A DNA stretch of 64,000 nt from assembly GCA_963971285.1 (NCBI GenBank), contig OZ020247.1, positions 16,078,614 through 16,142,613 of the forward strand, given 5' to 3'. The notes below the pieces were generated by a model. The model did not search any database. It worked only from the letters and a program-made list of their open reading frames with translations, and had not been told where the DNA came from. Shown in pieces: positions 56,201 to 64,000 of the stretch; the first letter of the stretch is position 1, and every line of letters starts with the position of its first letter. This stretch comes from Astropecten irregularis. Its lineage: Eukaryota > Echinodermata > Asteroidea > Paxillosida > Astropectinidae. A program made the translations under genes and the position numbers.

Positions 56201-57690
56201 CATATAGGCCTAATTGCATAAGGGATATAAAAACTAACCAGCTCGAACCACGGAGGAAGGTATAGAAGAATCAGTGACCCATTCATGCTGGGTTAACTAC
56301 CTTTTCGTTATGGCACAGAGATGTTAGAGAAACATGAAAAAAAAGGAGGCCGGAAATTAGTTTTGCCATCAGATTTTCTAGCAAATGCGGTTGCAAGTAT
56401 GAGCCGCCCATCTCACAGCAAAGCACCAATATCAACATGACCCACATCATAAAGTGAAACACAGCCCATTACGTTGTAGTATTTTGTGTGGGCGTACAAT
56501 CTATGTCACCATCAACATTAAAATTATAGAAAGGGGAAAAAAGACAATTGACTTTGGAGCGGGGTTCGAACTTGTGAGTAGTGTTATATACCGGTGCTCT
56601 ACCAACTGAGCTATTCAGCCTTATATAGCGGTGTCCCAATTTGTCAATTCCCTTTGTTTGTTTGAAGCCATGAAACCACACATAATTTGCTACATCACAT
56701 GCATGCACCGAGAAAATTAAAAGGTCGGGTAAAGCAAGGGATAACATCCAAAATCGGAAAAAAATAATAATAAAATAAAAAATGTTTCTCAACATCATAT
56801 CCAGAATTGTTTTGGTTAGTAGGCCTTAAATTTAAAATAAACAATTTTGTATATAGTAGACTCTGAAGGGAACGCAAGTGCACTTGTTCGTCCTTTATCA
56901 TGAACTTCAGTTTTTAAAGGAAGTTAGGAATATTTTCAATGACAACTGGTATTTGGGAGAGAATTAAGGAGAGTTTCCCTGTTATTTCATCATTAGTTAC
57001 GACAACGATGACGTCTCACCGAGTGAAACCATCCCAGACATGGAACCACCCGCACCCGCGTTTAAAATCTCTGACAAGATGCAGACAAACTTTGCCGATG
57101 TCTTCAGCCCGACGTTTCGCAAGCCGAAGGACTTGACCTTCCAGCCGTACATCAACGGCAGCAGTGCCTCACCGGCGCCGGTCAAGTTGCGGTACTCTCA
57201 CAGCGCCAAGCGGCCAGGGACCTTCCCGAGCATCGGTCAGGACTCCGCGGCCGTCAAGTTCCCCATGCCCGCCTACGTGGTCACGGACTCAGGCAATCTC
57301 CGTAGAGGAGTCGATGAAGGCGGAGCGCCAGGGACGCCATCCAGAGTGGACACGGTCGTCAGGCTCCTGGAACCCAAGACCTCCGAGGACAACGGGAATA
57401 GGAACGCGAGGTCCTTCCGGACTCATGGAAACGGTTCCAAGTCGACGCCGAGCGTCATGACCGCCGACTTCGACGCAGCCATGATCCGGTTCCTGCAGAC
57501 GGCCAAGCAGAACTTGGAGAGGGTGCGGGAGCAGCGAGTCAGGAAGGAGGCCATCAACAAAAGCCGGCTGGTGACTCGAGGAGGGAGTCGGAGTGACTTG
57601 GTTGTGACCTCTGGGAAAGCAAGGACGATGAGGTCAAGTGCAGCCGCGGCAGATGTGAGGAGGATCAATCTTGGTGTCTCCCAGTCTTGA
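52626..57690 (+). CDS. Uncharacterised 465-aa basic low-complexity protein, three exons
   Basis: I do not recognise this protein. Exons 52626-53245, 55781-55864 and 56997-57690 join in phase 2 at both junctions and total 1,398 nt with stop TGA. The start ATG (TCATCATGG) is the first good one in the frame. The N-terminal 150 residues are Ser/Thr/Pro-rich with several Cys (ICTCVWRPG, CMCPSAHQE); residues about 155-235 are charged (EYINEYRDKHTLRL, KMYRRLEEYLKTRPKPPSDT); residues about 250-330 hold FADVFSPTFRKPKDLTFQPY; and about 391-424 a likely helix (DFDAAMIRFLQTAKQNLERV) before a basic tail. No signal peptide or membrane segment is visible. Codon third positions are GC-rich compared with surrounding DNA, supporting real coding. 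An X-box-like site upstream hints at, but does not show, a ciliary role. Confidence 0.82.
53785..54008. repeat. 19-bp minisatellite
   Basis: About 12 copies of GAGTTGACGCAATGTTTGC with C/T alternation (GACGTAATG, GATGCAATG). All three minus-strand frames stay open because 19 is not a multiple of 3 and the unit has no stop. Confidence 0.92.
54568..54615. repeat. 48-bp perfect palindrome
   Basis: TCACGTGGGTTTTCTGAGTC runs into its exact reverse complement with AAAATTTT at the centre and no spacer. Ends contain CACGTG E-boxes. Confidence 0.95.
54857..54946. repeat. 90-bp inverted repeat
   Basis: GGAAAATTAGGGTAGCACTT and AGTGCTACCCTAATTTTCTT at the two ends around a GGAGAAAAACT/AGCTTTTCTCC inner hairpin. 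Confidence 0.75.
55781..55864 (+). CDS. Uncharacterised gene, exon 2
   Basis: Acceptor ATTTTTCTAG, donor GTACGT; 84 nt encoding RKMYRRLEEYLKTRPKPPSD then TLPLAIER. Only phase 2 is open, matching exon 1. Confidence 0.8.
56520..56690 (-). mobile_element. tRNA-derived SINE (family A)
   Basis: Diverged minus-strand copy in intron 2 of the uncharacterised gene; box A TAGCTCAGTTGGTAGAGCAC, box B GTTCGAACCCCGCTCC. Confidence 0.75.
56997..57690 (+). CDS. Uncharacterised gene, exon 3
   Basis: Acceptor CATCATTAG; phase 2 gives SYDNDDVSPSETIPDMEPPA and continues open for 231 codons to TGA at 57688-57690. GC-rich. Confidence 0.83.
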
Positions 57691-57863
57691 CGAAGGTCCC
57701 TATACCTTAGGTTGACATCGACCCTTCTCCATGGAACTTGCCATGCTCTGCATGAGACCAGATTACTCAGCTCAAACATAATGCTTTGACAACAGAAAGA
57801 TCCCCAAAGACTAATGTGAACTGTCGCTCTATAAGGAAGACTGTGTAGTATGTGGGCCATAGA

Positions 57864-57869
57864 ATTAAA
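57864..57869 (+). terminator. Possible poly(A) signal
   Basis: ATTAAA about 175 nt after the stop of the plus-strand gene. A common variant hexamer and the closest candidate; short motif, so weak. Confidence 0.3.
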
Positions 57870-58116
57870 CAGTACAACACTGGCAAAGACAGCCGTCTCC
57901 AACGTAAGCCCAGGCGCTGCTTATAAGATACCGAACTTGTACACTATGTGTACACATTCTCTGAAATCTCATGAAAGTATTTGATTGTGCCAAAGATCTT
58001 GTCAAGGAAATCCTATCGCCAACTTCTAACTCCTAACTTAAAGTATCATGCTCCATGTTCACCTCAGGCTAAACAAGATTATATACAGGTCACTCCCAGT
58101 TTCCATCAAAGGTTAA

Positions 58117-58612
58117 AGGTACAATACATAATTGGTAACGGTCACAGAACAACACTCACACTTCATCTGATCAAACATGTACATGGAATTAACTTAAACC
58201 TGTGAAAATTTGAGCTCAACCGGACATTCTGAGTCACGACAAAATAGCGAAAAACCGACTAAATTTTAAGAATGGTTTTGATCTTTGTGTTTTTGACCCC
58301 GAGATCAAAACTGTTTTCGGTCTTTGACCAATTTCTGGATAAAGACACAATTTCAGGTGGAACAGTATGCTTCTACCGGCACCATCTTCATACCCAGAAA
58401 GTTATACGTAAATCTGCGTACATTTTTGTTTGTATGTATTGTTACCCATCCGGCAGCCGATTTCACGAAACTTTACGCCATGGCGTAAGTCCAACTTACG
58501 CCACAAATGTTGCGTAAGTGGCGCAACTTACGCAACATTTGTGGCGTAAGTGGACTTACGCCATGGCGTAAAGTTTCGTGAAATCGGCTGCCTACTGTAC
58601 CTTTTAGTTTTG
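58117..58612. repeat. GATTGGTAA/TTTGATCT MITE family with insert (representative)
   Basis: Marked by ATAATTGGTAACGGTCACAG, TTGAGCTCAACCGGACATTC and ACCCCGAGATCAAAACTG. It is the commonest interspersed repeat here; other copies near 220-604, 5840-6175, 10168-10535, 10735-11115, 14592-14930, 15797-16112, 21378-21690, 31905-32200, 46238-46530, 48289-48525, 50878-51122, 51129-51500 and 61477-61725. Confidence 0.75.
58452..58592. repeat. 141-bp near-perfect palindrome
   Basis: GGCAGCCGATTTCACGAAAC leads through two ACGCCATGGCGT subpalindromes to the mirrored end ATCGGCTGCC, centre near 58522. Inserted in the MITE at 58117-58612. Confidence 0.9.
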
Positions 58613-59215
58613 ATATACGTTTTGATATTAAAATCATCTGTCTGTATTGACACATGAACTAATAAGACCGTTTATAGAGAGAGTCTCATAGAGGCAGTAT
58701 AGTCCTATGATTTTATGAAACTCAAGTTGGCTGGGATACAATATCAATAGACCTGTACTCAAACATTGAAGGCTTTTTATAGAACAATATACCATTACTC
58801 CATCAAGTTCTCTTAGAGTGGAAACGGATACATAATGTTTATAAAAAAGAAATTGGGATTTTAAATTTCGCCAAGTTGACATTCCCTACACACGCATAAT
58901 GTCAATATCACACCGGTTTAACTAGTGACGTGGAGTTAAGGTTTGTGACCAGGGGCCAATTTCACGGCCCTGCTTAGCACAAAAATTGCTAACAGTGAAA
59001 TTTCAGTCTTAATAAAACAGGATCACCATCCAAATTCCCAGTTGCTGTGCATCACTTTGGCTGTTTGCTGACCATGAATATCACATGGAATTTTTAAGAG
59101 CAATTTCTTTTATCGAACAAGAAATGTAGCGCTATTTATAAGCAATTATTTTGTGCTTAACAGGTCAAATTGGCCCCGGGGTTGACAAACTTTTATTTCT
59201 TCAAAGAAAAGCATA

Positions 59216-59448
59216 GGGCCTTTACGAAACTAGGCTTGAGGCTAGGCTTGGGACCCTTTTGCACTACTGCCATTTGAATCCCACAAAATGAAACGAAGGG
59301 ATTGGGCCACATAATGAAGCTGGGGAAAGGCTCCAGCTTCGCCATGTATCTCACTATCTCAAGCCCTTCATTTCATTTAGGACACAAAATGGCAGTAAAA
59401 AAAACAATTGCCAAGCCTAGCCTCAAGCCCCATTTCGTAAAGGCTCCT
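59216..59448. repeat. Foldback repeat with GCTAGGCTTG arms
   Basis: GCCTTTACGAAACTAGGCTT at the left pairs with AAGCCCCATTTCGTAAAGGC at the right; a small hairpin (GAAGCTGGGGAAAGGCTCCAGCTTC) sits in the middle in split form. A half copy is at 28078-28200. Confidence 0.75.
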
Positions 59449-59689
59449 AGATCCACATTATCATTAGGCAGCCAGAATTGTTTTTACAAATGAAGGCTTG
59501 CGACAACGTAACCCTCCTAATTAATATACATGTACATGAATCTAAATATTGAAAGTATTATGTGTGGGTTCTGAAAAAGAAGCCGAGTTGGTAACTGGAC
59601 GTCCTGGCCAATATGCTCAATGCAGTGGGGATGGGCTGCCGCCCATTCAGTGCCTTTCAGAAGGCCTGACCACTTTGAACAATTCTTGG

Positions 59690-60985
59690 GTGAGTGTTTA
59701 GGCCATCAGCTGAATTTAATACGAGGCTGTAAAAATGGGTTTCGTTCCAGCAACACTGGGAATACATTTTTAGTGCATGAATGTGAGGTTAAATACATCA
59801 CAAACAATATGTTAAAAGTTCTCCACAAAAGGTCCTGCTGTTTTTACGTTACACCCTTTACATACATACATGTGCATAAACATATATACACATATACAGT
59901 GTATATGTTTACACATGTAATGCACATGTACATGTACACGTACAAGGGTCATCTGGAGTTCGCCTTGGCAAAAAAAGACTGGTAAACAATCACAGTAGTT
60001 TATCACCAACTTCGGGCCATGTGCAGATGGACAGCTTGTGGTTCAGGATTTAGTTGCACTTCAAAATTCAGGAATAGATACATGATGAATCCATCATATC
60101 ATTCATTTAAGGAAAACAGTACATGTGCATTAAGATTCAAACACATCAAACTACCAATTTTGTTTACAGAATTTACTTTTGAACTGTTTTTTTTATTCTA
60201 CACTGATATTTTCAGATCTGGTAGGCATAATCATCATACCAGTTTCCATAAAAATATGCATTATAATCTGAACTTGGGCAGAAGACAATACAGTTCGGAG
60301 TACGTAATGGCTCTCCTGAGTGATGTACAATTTGCCTTTGCATGTAATGAAATTATATACAGTTCATGTAGAAACAGAGATCAACACAAAGCAACCAAGT
60401 AATGTGTTTTCTTTTTAAAACAGTCCCTGCTAGCTTGGTTCATTTTTACAACCAATTGAACTTTTGGTCAAATATGGAAATATTAAATTTTCTTGCACAG
60501 ATGCATCCACATGCTAAGCATACGGAAGTTCTCTTCAGTACTGTTGCATAATAAAATATGCTCTTGTTCCTCCAATGACATCCACCGTCAAAAGGCTAAA
60601 TAGTTTCATTGACATGAACAACTTGCTGCATTTTTTTTATACATGTAGGTCACTGGTATGCACAAATAAAAATTAAAAAACATCTAAGATTAAAAGGTTT
60701 GAAAGATGAAATGATGTAACTGTGTATGTATTATTTATGTACTAAGTTTAAAAAAAAGACTTGACTCATAGGTTGGAAAATGTGCGAGGGAGAGCGTCAA
60801 CAATGACAAAATAGTTCGCTCTTTGGAGTGAAAATGTGAAAAAACAGCAGGACGAAATGTGGAGAACTTTCGGTATATTCATATGTGAGTATTTATTTTG
60901 CAAAAACCGTCGAGAAAATCTATTCCCGCGATTGCTGGAACGAAACGAAGGAATTGAGCGTTCAGCTGATGGCCTAGTTGTAGTC
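59690..60985. mobile_element. 1.3-kb element with diverged long terminal inverted repeats
   Basis: Left TAGGCCATCAGCTGAA, GTTTCGTTCCAGCAA and AAAGTTCTCCACA recur in the same order on the minus strand from 60985 down to about 60830. The interior (60019-60402) has a long open frame with no recognised family. Confidence 0.6.
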
Positions 60986-62492
60986 ACCACCTAAACGAAA
61001 ATAACTTTTAGAGCTGAACTAATTATTCGGTATTCAACCCTTTCATTTTATAGCATCTTGAACTTAAATAGTTTACATTACACTGTACACTGTTCAATGC
61101 CCAATAAATGGTATGCACAAGAAATCCAAGAAAATTGTAAATTATGATGTAAGCGTCTTAATTGTCTGTTGCTGAATATAATTATTTTGTTATGATAGAC
61201 AAAAAATAGAAACTAATCATTAAATCTTCAATACGTCATAAAATATAAACCGGTATACCCGTTATAGGCTTACTGGAACAAATTAATATTTCTTTCTCTC
61301 TTTTTTTTTTAAAACCAAAATGGTGATTTTGGAACATCCTTTTTCATATACCACCAGCCCCTCTCAAAAAATTCATCTGGGGTCAATTTCACAGAGTTGC
61401 TTAAGTACCAGAATTTGCTTAAGCGCCCAAAACCTTAATAAATTAAATGTAGGGACAATTTCATAGGGGCTGCTTAAAGTTACAATACATGATTGGTAAA
61501 GGTCACAGGACATCAATCATACTTTGTCTGATCTGATCAAACATGTACATGAAATAATAAACCTGTGAACATTTGAGCTCAATCGGACATCTGAGTCACA
61601 AGAAAATAGCGAAAACCCGACTAAATTTTTCTTATAAAACATGAAGAATGGTTTTGATATTACCCCTAGATCAAAACTGTGTTCGGTCGTTGTTTAACTA
61701 AATTCTGGATAAAAACAGCGTTCGGACGAACGATCTTTGGAAAAGACACTTAATCTTGATTTCCTTGAAAAACCCAGCATCTGATGAACCAAGATTTCCC
61801 ATGGTGACTGTTTGCACTGTTTACGAACTGTTGAGTCCATTTTCTGTCTCAAATTCAATATCTTTTTTTTTTGGCCTTGCAAATCCTATAATTATGCTCT
61901 CTTTAAGCACCAAAATTTGCTCTTGCTTTAGCGCCAAAATCTTGGTAAATAAAATCAGGGGCCAATTTCATAGAGCTGCATGTATGGCTTGGGTTCTCAC
62001 ACATGAAACTGTGCAGCGGCTGTGAACCACTTCCCATAGACTTATGTATTATTTTAAGCCATAGCCAGGTGAAATCAGACATGGCCTTTTCAAGAATAAC
62101 ATCACATACACTATGCCCCTTTACTGGCTTTTAAAACACATTATGCATGTGCATGTTTCGTTCAAAATCAGGTTTCACTTTTTGCTGTTATACTCATCGG
62201 GTATAAAATTGCAGTTTTTGTCTTATATTTCTGAATTGCGAATTTGTGATTGCACATTTAATGCCTTGTAATACTTCCAAATCAATGACTTGCTAAATCC
62301 AAAACAATACATATGCTGTAAAGTCCTGAGATCCTGCATGCTCTTACGCTACCAATGAATATCTCATCTGAGAATACTGTTTGAAGCCTTTCTTTGTTTT
62401 CGTCCTTCAGGTATTATTATTACATCACCCATCATTCTAAGGACATTTACTAATAACTAGCACTTCTGGAATTGAATACATAATTGTTTTCT

Positions 62493-63660
62493 TCAGTTTA
62501 TGGAAAAAAGGGCATCAGTCATCAATCTCTCTATAGTCTTGAAGGCAGCATCTGCACAGCCTCTCTCTACCAACTCCTGGAAGTGGCTCGCTGACACCTG
62601 ACCACTGGTCAGCATGTATATCATGCAAGCACTGGTCAGTTTGGAGCAGCTGTGCTTCAGGCCAAACTGAAAGTGGCTGACCACGGTAAAAGAAACCATG
62701 TAATTCTCCACTAGGATGTCGCAGAGCTGATTTTGGACTGACCAAAGGAGAAACCTCCCAGAACAGGCAATGCCCTCCAAGACCGTCTTGCAGCCTTGTG
62801 TCAAAGCAGCTCTCATGTGGCAGCATCGTGTCTTGAGACATCCATACAGGATGTGAAGAATCACCACAAGGGCTTCTTGTGAAATCTCCTTGATGGGTAC
62901 CATGCTTTGCTCTGATTCCAAGTAGGGGCCCTCCAGGAGGCAGGCGAAGTACTCAGAGCTCCTGACAAGGGTGTCCTTGTGGGTCTGGATCACTGTCTTT
63001 TTGTCCAAGAGGAAGCTTATGTCTGGCTGCTGTTCTACTGCATCAAAGCAACAGACAGTGCATTTCTTGGAAGAAATACCCTCTTGGGAAGCCAAGTGTG
63101 ATGCTCTTGGATGATGCAACTGAAGACTTTCTTGATCTATCTCTACGTGGCTCTCATGTGGAGATGGAGCATCACCTGATGAATCTGGACAATCCATGGC
63201 TTCTTCAACAGCCATACTGATGCTTCCAGCTCTTACAGGATCCTGTTCCCTAACCAAGGCAGTATCTTGATTAAAAGAGGAACTGAACTGCCCGCTTGAT
63301 GTACCCTCTTTTCTGGAAGAATCATCATGATGAGCAGCTGACAAGTCACTGTCTTCTGTTCGAAGGTCTGATGCAGATTTTCCTTCTTCACTCCGTGTTT
63401 TGCTTGCAGTATCCTTTTCAAGATCTTCATTTCCACTTGAAGCATCTGTCCTAAAGCAATCATGCTCTCTTGAATGACAACACTGAATACCTTCTGAAAC
63501 AGCCGAGGTTGTGTGAGACAGGAGCAAGGACGAGAGGTCACATAGGCATTGCACAGCTTTTTCATAAACTACCGAGTCAACACTCCCTCGTTGTAGATAT
63601 TCCAAGAGAAACTGTAGACCCTTATGCTTGATGAGGAGCTTCCTTTTGAGGCTGTTGGAC
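62493..63660 (-). CDS. ARMC5: ARMC5-like terminal exon
   Basis: Acceptor TTTTCTGTAG; the first base completes a phase-2 codon before SNSLKRKLL. TGA at 62495-62493. The open frame continues upstream to 63746, but that part reads as intron (pyrimidine tract). Confidence 0.82.
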
Positions 63661-64000
63661 CTACAGAAAAAAATGAAACAACAAATCTGATTAGTGATTA
63701 GTAGATGATTTTCATAAAAACACGGATATGCATGTGGATACATCAAGAAAATCTCTAAGTAAGGTTGGAAGTACCATCGCTGGACGTGTGGTCAGGTCAA
63801 GCAGCCAAATGCTATCCTTTTGTCTTGTCTATTACATAACCAAAGATGTGTATACAATGTACATGTAATGCAGAACCTTAAGATGTAGCTTATTAACAAT
63901 CTGCCATATTCCCATTGCACAAGCATTAAAACAAACAAGAGTATTTTAGAAACAAAGGGACCCATATTGCAGAATATTCAAACACTTACTGGCAGATATA
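62493..64000 (-). CDS. ARMC5: ARMC5-like armadillo/BTB protein, 3' part of gene
   Basis: A 388-residue terminal exon (62493-63660) plus the end of an upstream exon (63990-64000). It starts with an armadillo-like helical segment (KRKLLIKHKGLQFLLEYLQ, VVYEKAVQCLCDLSSLLL). A Ser/Asp/Glu-rich linker of about 150 residues follows. A BTB/POZ domain (fragment residues about 213-315; DISFLLDKKTVIQTHKDTL, RSSEYFACLLEGPYLESE) and a BACK-like helical tail ending LMTDALFSIN complete it. ARM repeats followed by a C-terminal BTB domain is the ARMC5 layout; ARMC5 is a CUL3 substrate adaptor linked to RNA polymerase II turnover. Family is inferred from architecture, so another ARM-BTB protein is possible. 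The gene continues beyond the right edge. Confidence 0.75.
63990..64000 (-). CDS. ARMC5: ARMC5-like upstream exon, 3' end only
   Basis: TATATCTGCCA followed by a strong donor GTAAGTG. Phase 2 gives YIC plus a split codon (CA+G), compatible with the terminal exon. Only 11 nt are inside the window. Confidence 0.5.

Larger units (their letters stand above)
57691..62492. other. Intergenic between convergent genes, repeat-dominated
   Basis: Holds the 3' flank of the uncharacterised gene, a GATTGGTAA-type MITE with a palindromic element inside it (58117-58612), a CAGGGGCCAATTTCAT MITE (58950-59180), a foldback repeat (59216-59448), a 1.3-kb inverted-repeat element (59690-60985), another GATTGGTAA-type copy (61477-61725) and a repeat with CATCTGATGAACCAAGATTT (61735-61915) shared with 46925-47080. 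No gene recognised; 60990-61470 and 62030-62490 show nothing beyond AT-rich sequence. Confidence 0.65.

Noticed and set aside
60019-60402. 127-aa ORF as a host gene
   Set aside because: No recognised motif, AT-rich codon use, and it lies inside an inverted-repeat element.

Overview
This window looks like nuclear DNA of a marine invertebrate deuterostome. The genes are split by GT-AG introns, spaced kilobases apart, and match metazoan families. Introns are packed with short inverted-repeat (MITE-like) elements, tRNA-derived SINEs and scattered ACATGT/GTACAT tracts. An echinoderm, perhaps a sea star, is my best guess; this rests on overall repeat character only.

Region by region. (1) 34-41178, minus strand: a complete coding region of a Mondo-family (MLXIP/ChREBP) bHLH-zipper transcription factor. 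I resolved 17 coding exons with consistent splice phases, giving 1,116 codons plus stop. One exon is a 1.36-kb glutamine-rich exon at 7429-8788 and one intron is 24.4 kb long (13852-38294). (2) 41179-43923: intergenic, holding the Mondo upstream region and repeats. (3) 43924-50750, minus strand: a complete five-exon EMG1/NEP1 gene (234 aa), the 18S rRNA pseudouridine N1-methyltransferase. Its second intron carries, on the opposite strand, a divergent U2-like snRNA gene (47488-about 47692) with an altered branch-site-pairing segment. Its first intron carries a 620-bp foldback element whose arms are 16-bp tandem repeats. (4) 50751-52625: head-to-head spacer. (5) 52626-57690, plus strand: a three-exon gene for an unrecognised 465-aa basic, low-complexity protein. 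(6) 57691-62492: intergenic, mostly mobile-element remnants. (7) 62493 to the right edge, minus strand: the 3' part of an ARMC5-like armadillo/BTB protein gene.

The genes do not form one pathway. Mondo proteins pair with Mlx to control sugar-responsive transcription, EMG1 acts in small-subunit ribosome assembly in the nucleolus, and a U2-type RNA would act in splicing. The strongest candidate for something undescribed is the U2-like RNA: the stems and Sm site are kept, often with both sides of a helix changed, while the normally invariant GUAGUA is replaced. The repeats also give several datable nested insertions with visible target-site duplications.

All gene calls come from reading translations and splice sites by eye and from remembered family sequences; no database search was run.
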